From NCBI RefSeq assembly GCF_009910705.1, contig NZ_JAAAXJ010000009.1, positions 62,001-126,000 of the forward strand: a stretch of DNA of 64,000 nt, read 5' to 3'. Under the pieces are notes generated by a model. The model was not told the DNA's origin. It saw only the letters and a list, made by a program, of their open reading frames with translations, and did no database searches. Source of the stretch: Microvirga arsenatis. Lineage in GTDB: Bacteria; Pseudomonadota; Alphaproteobacteria; Rhizobiales; Beijerinckiaceae. The position numbers were made by a program, and so were the translations under genes. Positions 49,312 to 57,524 of the stretch are shown here, piece after piece (the first letter of the stretch is position 1; the number at the start of each line of letters is the position of its first letter).

Positions 49312-50316
49312 TCAGGCAGCGGCCCCGATGGCGAGCCTTCCCTCGTGCACCGCATGGCACGCCACCCCCTGCAGAAGCGGAGGGATCTCGGCCCGGCAGC
49401 GCTCATTGGCGAAGGGGCAGCGCGGGTTGAAGGTGCAGCCCGTGGGCGGGTTGATCGGGTTCGGGATCTCGCCGCGCACGGGAATGCGCTGGCGTCCCGT
49501 CATGCCTACGTCCGGCACCGCATCGAGCAGCATGCGTGTGTAGGGATGCTTAGGCTGGGCGAAGAGCTCGCGCCCGTTGGAGATCTCCACGATGCGGCCG
49601 AGATACATCACGCCGATGCGGGAGGCCATGTGGCGCACCACGGCGAGGTTGTGGCTGATGAAGAGGTAGGTGAGACCGAGCCGGTCCTGCAGGTCCCGCA
49701 TCAGATTCAGGATCTGCGCCTGCACCGACACGTCGAGGGCGGAGGTCGGCTCGTCGCAGACGATGAATTCCGCATTCGAGGCGAGCGCGCGCGCAATCGC
49801 GATGCGCTGCCGCTGGCCGCCGGAGAATTCGTGCGGGTATTTCTTGCCGTCCGCCGGATGCAGGCCGACGAGGCTCAGCAGCTCGCCGACGCGGGCCGTG
49901 ATCTCCTTCTCTCCTTCGATGAGCCGGAAGGCCCGGATGGGCTCGGCGACGATGCGGTCCACCTGCCAGCGGGGGTTGAGGCTGGCATAGGGGTCCTGGA
50001 AGATCATCTGGATGCGCCGCCGCAGGCGCTGGCGCTCTGCGAAGGCTGCCTTGCTCGACATGGATACGCCGTCGATCACCACCTCGCCGTCCGTGGGCGG
50101 CAGGAGGCCCACCACCATGCGGGCGACCGTCGACTTGCCCGAACCGGACTCGCCCACCAGCGCAAAGGTCTCGCCCTTGGCGATGGAGAAGGAAACGCCG
50201 TCGACCGCCTTCAGGTACTGCTTCTCGCCGCCTTCCAGCACCCGGTTGAGCCAGGGCTTGGAGACGTCGAACACGCGGCGCAGGTCTTTGACTTCGACAT
50301 AGGAACGTTCGGTCAC
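49312..50316 (-). CDS. Peptide ABC transporter ATP-binding protein (DppF-like)
   Basis: A 334-residue ABC ATPase. Walker A GESGSGKST, Q-loop IFQDPYASLNPRW, signature HEFSGGQRQRIAIARAL and Walker B FIVCDEPTSALD are intact, and the C-terminal oligopeptide/dipeptide extension includes NPINPPTGCTFNPRCPFANE with the cysteine pattern of an iron-sulfur or zinc site in this family. It is the last gene of a five-gene leftward operon; its start overlaps the end of the DppD-like gene by four bases. Confidence 0.93.
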   Translation of the reverse strand: MTERSYVEVKDLRRVFDVSKPWLNRVLEGGEKQYLKAVDGVSFSIAKGETFALVGESGSGKSTVARMVVGLLPPTDGEVVIDGVSMSSKAAFAERQRLRRRIQMIFQDPYASLNPRWQVDRIVAEPIRAFRLIEGEKEITARVGELLSLVGLHPADGKKYPHEFSGGQRQRIAIARALASNAEFIVCDEPTSALDVSVQAQILNLMRDLQDRLGLTYLFISHNLAVVRHMASRIGVMYLGRIVEISNGRELFAQPKHPYTRMLLDAVPDVGMTGRQRIPVRGEIPNPINPPTGCTFNPRCPFANERCRAEIPPLLQGVACHAVHEGRLAIGAAA

Positions 50317-51305
50317 GCGACGGCCTCCGACCGGACGGAAGATTGATCGTAGAGATGGCAGGCGACCCGGTGCTCGCTGTGCTGGATCGGCTCCGGCCGC
50401 TCGACGCGGCAGCGGTCGAACACGTAGGGGCAGCGCGGGTTGAACGGGCAGCCGGGCGGGATGGCCGACAGGCGCGGCATCGAGCCGGGAATCTGCACGA
50501 GACGGTCCGTATCGCTCTCCAGCGACGGGATCGCGCCCATCAGGCCCTTGGCATAGGGATGCAGCGGGTTCTGCACCACGTCCCGCACCGGCCCGATCTC
50601 GGCGATGCGCCCGGCATACATCACGGCGACGCGGTCGGCGGTTTCGGCGATCACGCCCATGTCGTGGGTCACCAGCATGATGGCCGTGCCGTGCTCGCGC
50701 CCGAGCTTTTTGAGAAGCGCGATGATCTGCGCCTGAACGGAGACGTCGAGCGCCGTGGTGGGCTCGTCGGCGATGATGAGCTCCGGCTCGGCGCAGAGGG
50801 CGAGCGCGATCACCACGCGCTGGCGCATGCCGCCGGAGAACTCGTGCGGATAGCTGTCGATCCGCCTCTCGGGGGCCGGAATGCCGACCTCCGCGAGCAG
50901 GTCGATGGCCCGCTTCCTTGCCGCCGAGGCGGAGAGGTTCGTATGGGTGCGGATGGTCTCCACGAGCTGTTCGCTCACCCGGTAGAGCGGGTTGAGGCTG
51001 GTCAGCGGATCCTGGAAGATCATGCCGATGCGCTTGCCGCGCACCCGGCGCATCTCCTCGGGCGGGAGGTTGTCGATGCGCATGCCCGACAGCAGGATCT
51101 CGCCGCCGGCGATGCGGCCGGGCGGGTCGATGAGGCCGATGACGGCCGAGCCCGTCACCGACTTGCCGGCGCCGGATTCGCCCACGACGCCGAGCACCTC
51201 GCCCTTGCCGATGTCGAAGGAGATGCCGTCGATGGCCTTGAGGATGCCGCGCCGCGTCACGAACTCGACGCGCAGATCACGGACGGAGAGGACGGGTTGA
51301 GTCAT
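50313..51305 (-). CDS. Peptide ABC transporter ATP-binding protein (DppD-like)
   Basis: A 330-residue ABC ATPase with Walker [10 protein letters not shown]-loop [13 protein letters not shown], signature [17 protein letters not shown], Walker [13 protein letters not shown] and the C-terminal peptide-transporter segment [17 protein letters not shown]. The start at 51305 ([15 protein letters not shown]) matches the family; the frame further upstream overlaps the permease gene. It pairs with the DppF-like subunit to power peptide import. Confidence 0.93.
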   Translation of the reverse strand: MTQPVLSVRDLRVEFVTRRGILKAIDGISFDIGKGEVLGVVGESGAGKSVTGSAVIGLIDPPGRIAGGEILLSGMRIDNLPPEEMRRVRGKRIGMIFQDPLTSLNPLYRVSEQLVETIRTHTNLSASAARKRAIDLLAEVGIPAPERRIDSYPHEFSGGMRQRVVIALALCAEPELIIADEPTTALDVSVQAQIIALLKKLGREHGTAIMLVTHDMGVIAETADRVAVMYAGRIAEIGPVRDVVQNPLHPYAKGLMGAIPSLESDTDRLVQIPGSMPRLSAIPPGCPFNPRCPYVFDRCRVERPEPIQHSEHRVACHLYDQSSVRSEAVA

Positions 51306-51319
51306 GGATGCCGCCTCTC

Positions 51320-52276
51320 CTATCGCAGCTTCGGGTTGAGCGCGTCGCGCAGCCAATCACCCAGCAGGTTGATGGCGAGCACGAGAAGCGCCAGCGCGAT
51401 CCCGGGAAAGGCCACGATCCACCATTCGCCGGAGAACAGATAGTTGTTGCCGATGCGGATGAGCGTCCCGATCGAGGGCATGGTCTCCGGCATGCCGGTG
51501 CCGAGGAACGAGAGCGTCGCTTCGGTGATGATGGCCAGCGCCAGGTTGATGGTGGCGATCACCAGCACCGGGCCGAGCACGTTCGGCAGGACGTGCCGGA
51601 CCATGATCACCGGAGCCGGCAGGCCGATCAGGCGGGCGGCGGCGATGTAGTCCTTGTTCTTCTCCACCATCACCGAGCCGCGCACGGTGCGGGCATACTG
51701 CACCCAGAAGCTCAGGCCGATGGAGAAGACCAGCACCGAAAGGGTCGTCACCTCATCGAGCTGGCCGCCGAGGACGGACTTCACCACGCCATCCACGAGG
51801 AGAGCGATCAGGATCGCCGGAAAGGTGAGCTGCACGTCGGCGATGCGCATGATGACGGCATCCACCGTGCCGCCCACATAGCCCGCGACCAGGCCGAGCG
51901 TGATGCCGAGGGTGGCCGAAAAGGCGACGCCGAGAATGCCCACCGCAAGCGAGATCCGCAGGCCGTAGAAGATGGCCGACAGGATGTCGCGTCCCTGCTC
52001 GTCCGTGCCGAGCAGGAAGGGCATCTGCCCTTCCGCGCTCCAGATCGGCGGCAGGCGGCTGTTCATGAGTTCGAGCTGGGCGGGATCGAAGGGATCCTGC
52101 GGCGTCACGACGCCGGCGAGCACGGCCGCAGCCACGAAGAGCAGAGTCAGGAAGGCTGCCGCCATCGTGAGCTTGGAACGCTTGAAGCTCGCCCAAACGT
52201 CGCTGTCGAAGAAACGGCCGGCCCAGGTTGTCGGTTGCGTCTGCGGAGCGGGCGCCGCTTGAATTGCATCTGCCAT
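51320..52276 (-). CDS. Peptide ABC transporter permease (DppC-like)
   Basis: A 318-residue permease with six predicted helices after an N-terminal cytoplasmic segment. The ABC-transporter coupling loop reads AARLIGLPAPVIMVRHVLPN, close to the EAA consensus, and GTDEQGRDILSAIFYGLRIS is the family-specific periplasmic motif. It forms the channel with the DppB-like subunit. The gap to the next gene on either side is 10-14 bases. Confidence 0.93.
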   Translation of the reverse strand: MADAIQAAPAPQTQPTTWAGRFFDSDVWASFKRSKLTMAAAFLTLLFVAAAVLAGVVTPQDPFDPAQLELMNSRLPPIWSAEGQMPFLLGTDEQGRDILSAIFYGLRISLAVGILGVAFSATLGITLGLVAGYVGGTVDAVIMRIADVQLTFPAILIALLVDGVVKSVLGGQLDEVTTLSVLVFSIGLSFWVQYARTVRGSVMVEKNKDYIAAARLIGLPAPVIMVRHVLPNVLGPVLVIATINLALAIITEATLSFLGTGMPETMPSIGTLIRIGNNYLFSGEWWIVAFPGIALALLVLAINLLGDWLRDALNPKLR

Positions 52277-52286
52277 GGATCCCTCC

Positions 52287-53273
52287 TCAGGCCGGCTGCC
52301 GGATGGACGTTCTCAGGCGGGGGTCGACCACCGTATAGAGGATGTCGACGGCAAGGTTGATGACCACGAAGATCAGCGCCACCAGCATCAGGTAGGCCGC
52401 CATGATCGGAATGTCGACGTTCTGCACCGCCTGCACGAACAGAAGGCCCATGCCGGGCCACTGGAACACCGTCTCCGTGATGATCGCGAAGGCGATCACC
52501 GAGCCGAACTGCAGGCCCACGATGGTGATGACGGGCACGAGCGTGTTCTTGAGCGCATGGCCGAAATGGATGGCGCGGGTGGTCAGCCCCCTCGCCCGCG
52601 CGAACTTGATGTAGTCGGTGCGCAGCACCTCCAGCATCTCGGCCCGGACGATGCGCATGATGAGGGTCATCTGGAACAGGCCCAGGGTGATCGAGGGCAT
52701 GATCAGCGCCTTGAGACCGGACGTCGTCAGGAACCCGGTGGTCCACCAGCCGATCCGCACGGTGTCGCCGCGTCCGTAGGAGGGCAGCCAGCCGAGGATA
52801 ACGGAGAACAGGTAGATCAGCAGGATGCCGATCAGGAAGGTGGGGAGCGAGATGCCGATCAGCGAGACGGTCTGGAACACCTTGGCCAGGAAGCTGTCCC
52901 GCTTCAGTCCCGAATAGACGCCCATCAGCACGCCGAAGCCGATGGCGAAAAGCGTTGCGCAGAGGGCGAGTTCCAGGGTCGCCGGCATGCGCTCGGCCAG
53001 CAGGTCCGACACGGGCTGCCTGAACTGGTAGGACACGCCGAACTCGCCCCGGACGGCGCTGGAGAGATAGCGCGCGAACTGCACCGGAACCGGATCGTCG
53101 AGGCCGAGGGAGCGGCGGACCTGTTCCCGCTCCGCGGCGGGGGTATCGAGGGAGACGATCTGGTTCACCGGATCGCCGGCAAAGCGGAACATCGCAAAGG
53201 AAATGATCCCGACGGCCAGGAGAACGCCGATGGCCTGGAAGGCCCGTCGGATGATGAAAGCGAACATGGACAA
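52287..53273 (-). CDS. Peptide ABC transporter permease (DppB-like)
   Basis: A 328-residue permease. N-terminal helix FIIRRAFQAIGVLLAVGIIS, the periplasmic QVRRSLGLDDPVPVQFARYL typical of DppB/OppB, GEFGVSYQFRQPV, and the coupling loop DYIKFARARGLTTRAIHFGH. Six helices are expected. Two strong tandem hairpins separate it from the binding-protein gene upstream (53289-53354). Confidence 0.93.
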   Translation of the reverse strand: MSMFAFIIRRAFQAIGVLLAVGIISFAMFRFAGDPVNQIVSLDTPAAEREQVRRSLGLDDPVPVQFARYLSSAVRGEFGVSYQFRQPVSDLLAERMPATLELALCATLFAIGFGVLMGVYSGLKRDSFLAKVFQTVSLIGISLPTFLIGILLIYLFSVILGWLPSYGRGDTVRIGWWTTGFLTTSGLKALIMPSITLGLFQMTLIMRIVRAEMLEVLRTDYIKFARARGLTTRAIHFGHALKNTLVPVITIVGLQFGSVIAFAIITETVFQWPGMGLLFVQAVQNVDIPIMAAYLMLVALIFVVINLAVDILYTVVDPRLRTSIRQPA

Positions 53274-53288
53274 TCTCTGGATCGCTGC

Positions 53289-53354
53289 GCCTGGAGCGGC
53301 ATGGCCGCTCCAGGCCTTCGAAAGAACTGTCCCGGGCAGATTCCTGCCCGGGAC
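53289..53354. repeat. Two tandem strong hairpins between binding protein and permease genes
   Basis: Hairpin one pairs GCCTGGAGCGGC with GCCGCTCCAGGC around ATG (53289-53315). Hairpin two pairs GTCCCGGGCAG with CTGCCCGGGAC around ATTC (53329-53354). Neither has a T run in the direction of transcription, so they are not standard terminators. They probably shield the 3' end of the binding-protein mRNA, as REP elements do in malE-malF. Confidence 0.75.
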
Positions 53355-53371
53355 GAGCGATCAGGCGCGGA

Positions 53372-54970
53372 CTATTCCTTCTTCTGCGCCCAGTAGAGCA
53401 GCACCTGGTTGTCGGCACGCTGAACGAGGGAGACCTTGTTCGAGACGCCCCAGGCGAGAGCCTGCTGGTGCAGCGGGATATAGGCGTAATCCTCGGTCGA
53501 GATCTTGAACGCCTCCTTGATCATCTGGTCGCGCTTCTCCTTGTTGCTCTCGACCAGGATCTTGTCGGTCAGCTCGTCGTGCTTCTTGTTGCAGTAATTG
53601 CCGAGGTTCGACTCGCCGCGCGAGGATTGCGGATTGTCGCGGCAGCCCTGGATGTCGAAGAGCACGTTGTGGCTGTCGAAGGTGCCCGGAGTCCAGCCCA
53701 GCAGGTAGAACGAGGTGTTGTAGTTGCCGGACTTCAGAACCTTGGCGAAGTACTGCGCCTTCGGCTGAGCCATCAGGTTCACCTTGACGCCCACGCGGGC
53801 GAGCATGCCGACCACCGCCTGGCAGATCGCCTCGTCGTTGACGTAGCGGTCGTTCGGGCAGTCCATGCCGACCTCGAAGCCGTTGGGATAGCCGGCATCG
53901 GCCAGGAGCTTCTTGGCGGCCTCGACATCGTATTTCGGACGCTCGAAGTCCTTCGAGTGGGCGAAGAGCTGCGGCGCGATCATCAGGGCCGACGGGGTGG
54001 CCATGCCGCGCATGACTCGGGACTTGATGGTCTCGATGTCGATGGCCTTGTAGAAGGCCTCGCGCACGCGCTTGTCCTTGAACGGGTTTTTGCCCTTCAC
54101 GTTCGAGAACAGGAGCTCGTCGCGGGTCTGGTCGAAGCCGAGGAAGATGGTGCGCAGCTCGGGACCCGCCTGCACCTTCGCGTTGGCGCTGCTGTTGACG
54201 CGCTGGACGTCCTGCAGCGGAACCGGCTCGATCACGTCCACCTCGCCCGAGAGCAGCGCTGCGACGCGGGTGGCGTCGGAGGCGATCGGGGTGAAGACGA
54301 TCTCGTCCAGGTTATGCTCGGCCTTGCCCCACCAGTCCTTGTTCGGCTTGAAGACGGTCTTCACGCCGGGCTGGTGGCTTTCGATCTTGAAGGGGCCGGT
54401 GCCGTTGGCATTCAGCGAGGCATAGCTCGGCGTCGTGGCGGCGGCAGGGGTCGGCTGGACGCTGTTGTTCGCTTCCGACCACTCCTTGTCCATGATGTAC
54501 CAGGTGTCCCACTGGGCATTCATGATCGGGTTCGGCGTCTTGAGCTTCACGTCGACCGTGTAGTCGTCCACCTTCACCCATTCGGAACCGCTCGGCACGC
54601 GGGTCTGGAAGTTGGAGCCTTGAGCCCGCACGCGGGTGGCCGAGAAGATCACGTCGTCGGCATTGAAGGGGTTGCCGTTGTGGAACTTCACGTTCTTGCG
54701 CAGGAAGAGACGCCAGGTCAGGCCGTCCTCGCTGATCTCCCAGCGCTCGGCGAGGCCGGGCTCGATCTTGAGGTCCTTACCGCGCTTGGTCAGGCCTTCG
54801 TAGACGTGGCCGTGGTGCGCGATGGTGGTGGTCTCGTTGAGGGTATAGGGGTCGAGCGACTTGAGGTCGCCCTGGTTGGCGTAACGCAAGGTTACCGCCA
54901 TCGCCGGAAGGGCTGCGCCGGTCATGAGGGTCGCAACCGTGGCGGCAAGGAATTTCGAGCGCATCGTCAT
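53372..54970 (-). CDS. ABC transporter substrate-binding protein, family 5
   Basis: A 532-residue periplasmic binding protein of the peptide/nickel family. Signal peptide (FLAATVATLMTGAALPAMA) then the typical start VTLRYANQGDLKSLDPYTLN, HVYEGLTKRG, WTLRLF-type segment (LTWRLFLRKNVKFHNGNPFN), VSDAY-like VDVIEPVPLQDVQR and the C-terminal region YLLGWTPGTFDSHNVLF. It delivers peptides or related ligands to the DppBC-like permease. It is the first gene of the operon. Confidence 0.94.
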   Translation of the reverse strand: MTMRSKFLAATVATLMTGAALPAMAVTLRYANQGDLKSLDPYTLNETTTIAHHGHVYEGLTKRGKDLKIEPGLAERWEISEDGLTWRLFLRKNVKFHNGNPFNADDVIFSATRVRAQGSNFQTRVPSGSEWVKVDDYTVDVKLKTPNPIMNAQWDTWYIMDKEWSEANNSVQPTPAAATTPSYASLNANGTGPFKIESHQPGVKTVFKPNKDWWGKAEHNLDEIVFTPIASDATRVAALLSGEVDVIEPVPLQDVQRVNSSANAKVQAGPELRTIFLGFDQTRDELLFSNVKGKNPFKDKRVREAFYKAIDIETIKSRVMRGMATPSALMIAPQLFAHSKDFERPKYDVEAAKKLLADAGYPNGFEVGMDCPNDRYVNDEAICQAVVGMLARVGVKVNLMAQPKAQYFAKVLKSGNYNTSFYLLGWTPGTFDSHNVLFDIQGCRDNPQSSRGESNLGNYCNKKHDELTDKILVESNKEKRDQMIKEAFKISTEDYAYIPLHQQALAWGVSNKVSLVQRADNQVLLYWAQKKE

Positions 54971-55122
54971 CTTATGTCTTTCTCCTCTGGAAGCCCCGCG
55001 TCTTCGCGCGGTGTTCTTCTGGTCGAAGGTCCGGGTTCTTGCCGTGTTCCTCCGTCGGGCCTGAAGTTAGGCAGGAAAGTGGCCGTCGGTCTAGCCCCGA
55101 CTTCGTCCTCCCTGCTCAGCAA

Positions 55123-56277
55123 TTAGGCACAGAGATCCCCGATGATGCGGCGCAACACGCGCTCCCCGGTCTCGAGCTCGCTGATTTCGATGTACTCGTC
55201 CGGCTGATGGGCCTGGGCGATGTCGCCGGGGCCGCAGACCACGGTGGACCAGCCGACCCGCTGGAACAGGCCGGCTTCGGTGCCGTAGGAAACCACGTGG
55301 GTGCCGTTGTCCCCGGTGATCCGACGCATGAGGCGCTCCGCCCACCCGTCCGTTTCGGGCCGCAAGCCCGGAACCTCGGCGATCAGCTCCACCGCAATCC
55401 CGGTCTCGGGAGCGATGGCCTTCATGCGTGGCTCCACGACCTCGCGGATATAGGCGTGGTACCGGTCGAGGTAGTCGTGCGGGCTCTCTGTCGGGATCGC
55501 CCGGATGTCGCTGAAGAACCAGGCGGAGGACGACACCACGTTGGCGGCATTGCCGCCGGCGATCATGCCGCAGTGCAGCGTGGTGTAGGGCGGCTCGAAG
55601 GCATCGGCGGGATCGGCACGCCGGCGGTTCTCCTCCATCACGTCCTCATGCCAGGTCACCAGCCGGGCCGCATTCATCACGGCGCTCACGCCCTGGTCGA
55701 TCCGGCTCGAATGCACGGCGCGCCCGGTCACCTCGGTGCGCAGCTGCACGGACGCCTTGTGGCCCGTCACCACCGCATGGCGGGTGGGCTCGCCGACGAT
55801 CACGGCGGCAGGGGTCGGAACCGACCGGGCCATGGCCTCCACCATGGAGGGCGCGCCCCGGCAGGCGATCTCCTCGTCATAGGACAGGGCGATATGCACC
55901 GGCCGCTTGAGGGGCGAGCGCACCATCTCGGGCACCAGCGCCAGCGCAAGGGCATCGAACCCCTTCATGTCGGCGGCGCCGCGGCCGTAGAGCCGCCCGT
56001 TCCTTTCGGTGAGCGTCCAGGGATCCGTCGTCCAGGCCTGCCCCTCGACCGGCACCACGTCGGTGTGGCCCGACAGCACGATCCCGCCCTCGACCCGCGG
56101 GCCGATGGTGGCGTAGAGATTCGCCTTGTCGCCCTCGGGGCTCATCACCATTGTGCTCTCGACCCCATGGCTGCTGAGCCAGTCGCGGCAGAACCCGATG
56201 ATGTCGAGATTGCTGCTGGTGGATACGCTCGGAAAGGCGACGAGACGCGCAAGCATCTCGCGGGGGGACAGGGACAT
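55123..56277 (-). CDS. argE: Acetylornithine deacetylase-like M20 peptidase
   Basis: A 384-residue M20 metallohydrolase. Zinc ligands are in SGHTDVVPVEGQAW and YGRGAADMKGFDALAL; the catalytic glutamate is in YDEEIACRGA, and the dimer domain histidine is in GRAVHSSRID. The overall pattern fits ArgE (acetylornithine deacetylase) subgroup members, which in this order often act on other N-acyl amino acids. GGAGA precedes the ATG at 56277. It lies 150 bases upstream of the peptide transporter operon on the same strand, so the imported ligand may be an acylated amino acid or peptide. Confidence 0.85.
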   Translation of the reverse strand: MSLSPREMLARLVAFPSVSTSSNLDIIGFCRDWLSSHGVESTMVMSPEGDKANLYATIGPRVEGGIVLSGHTDVVPVEGQAWTTDPWTLTERNGRLYGRGAADMKGFDALALALVPEMVRSPLKRPVHIALSYDEEIACRGAPSMVEAMARSVPTPAAVIVGEPTRHAVVTGHKASVQLRTEVTGRAVHSSRIDQGVSAVMNAARLVTWHEDVMEENRRRADPADAFEPPYTTLHCGMIAGGNAANVVSSSAWFFSDIRAIPTESPHDYLDRYHAYIREVVEPRMKAIAPETGIAVELIAEVPGLRPETDGWAERLMRRITGDNGTHVVSYGTEAGLFQRVGWSTVVCGPGDIAQAHQPDEYIEISELETGERVLRRIIGDLCA

Positions 56278-56468
56278 CGGGAAGGTCTCCAAAGGTGGGC
56301 GGTGGAGCATCCGATCCCTCCAAGCCTGCGGTCAAGCGCGATTGCGCAGCCGTCAACGGCCGAACGAGCCTGTTGACGAGGCGGGCTCGGCGCCACCATG
56401 ATCGCCCCCCTGCCAGGCGGCATGCTCCTCGAAGTCGAATGCATCGCCAGGATCGAACGGACACCCTC

Positions 56469-57434
56469 ATGACCACTTTCGACGTGACGCTTGCCGACAT
56501 CGAAGCCGCCCGCAGCCGCATCGCGGGCCGCGTCCGGCGCACGCCGGCCTTCGAAAGCCCGGAGGTCTCGGCGCGCCTGGGCCGGCGCACCGCGCTGAAG
56601 ATGGAGGCGCTGCAGCTTGCAGGCTCCTTCAAGGTCCGGGGCGTGTTCAACAAGGTGCTGACCTTAAGCGACGCGGAACGCCGCCGCGGCCTCGTGACCG
56701 TCTCGGGCGGCAACCATGCCATCGCGGTCGCCCGCGTGGCAGGCACGCTCGGGCTCGACGCGCTCGTGCTCATGCCGAAGGTGACGCCGCGCTTCAACGT
56801 CGATCTCACCGTGAAGTATGGCGCGCGGGTCGAGCTGTGCGAGGATGCGGCGGAAGCCTTCGCCAAGGCCGAGGCCTACCAGAGCGAGGGCCGGCTCTTC
56901 GTCCATCCCTACGACGATCCCGCGATCATCGCGGGCCACGGGACGCTCGGCCTCGAGTTCCTGGAGGACGTCCCGGACCTCACCCACGTCTTCGTCTCCA
57001 TCGGCGGTGGGGGCTTCATGGCCGGCGCGGCGGCGGCGCTGAAGGCGAAACGGCCCTCCCTCACCGTCTACGGCGTGGAGACGGTGGGCGCGCCGACCAT
57101 GACGGAGGCGCTGAAGGCCGGGGAGCCGGTGACGATCCGCGCGACCTCCGTCGCGCGAACCCTCGGCGCGCCCTTCGCGACCCGCCGCACGATGGCGGCC
57201 GCAGGGCTCTTCCTGAAGGAGATCGTGCTCGTGCAGGATCAGCCGGTCATCGCGGATCTGAGCTGGCTCCTGCAGACCGAGAAGCTGCTGTGCGAGCCGG
57301 CCGCCGCCTGCGTGCTCACCGCCGCCGAGAAGGTAGCGCCATCCCTGCCCGACGACAGCGTGATCGGCCTGGTGCTGTGCGGCTCCAACCTGTCGCTGGG
57401 CGATCTCGACGCCTGGCGGAAGCAGGCGGTCTAG
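56469..57434 (+). CDS. Threonine dehydratase-like PLP enzyme
   Basis: A 321-residue fold-type II PLP enzyme. The PLP lysine is in AGSFKVRG, the serine/glycine loop is VSGGNHAIAVARVA, the phosphate-binding GGGGF loop appears as SIGGGGFMAGAAAA, and the C-terminal serine motif is LCGSNLSLG. Without a regulatory domain it resembles catabolic threonine dehydratases or serine racemase-like enzymes. It diverges from the argE-like gene. It may process amino acids released by the neighbouring uptake/deacylation module; this is inference. Confidence 0.88.
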   Translation: MTTFDVTLADIEAARSRIAGRVRRTPAFESPEVSARLGRRTALKMEALQLAGSFKVRGVFNKVLTLSDAERRRGLVTVSGGNHAIAVARVAGTLGLDALVLMPKVTPRFNVDLTVKYGARVELCEDAAEAFAKAEAYQSEGRLFVHPYDDPAIIAGHGTLGLEFLEDVPDLTHVFVSIGGGGFMAGAAAALKAKRPSLTVYGVETVGAPTMTEALKAGEPVTIRATSVARTLGAPFATRRTMAAAGLFLKEIVLVQDQPVIADLSWLLQTEKLLCEPAAACVLTAAEKVAPSLPDDSVIGLVLCGSNLSLGDLDAWRKQAV

Positions 57435-57524
57435 CTCCACCTCCTGGACCCTGGTCCGGGCTGCCCGGATCCAACGGGCCGGTGTCGAGTTGTCCGCTGG
57501 ACAGCTCCACTGGAACCAGCCCTC

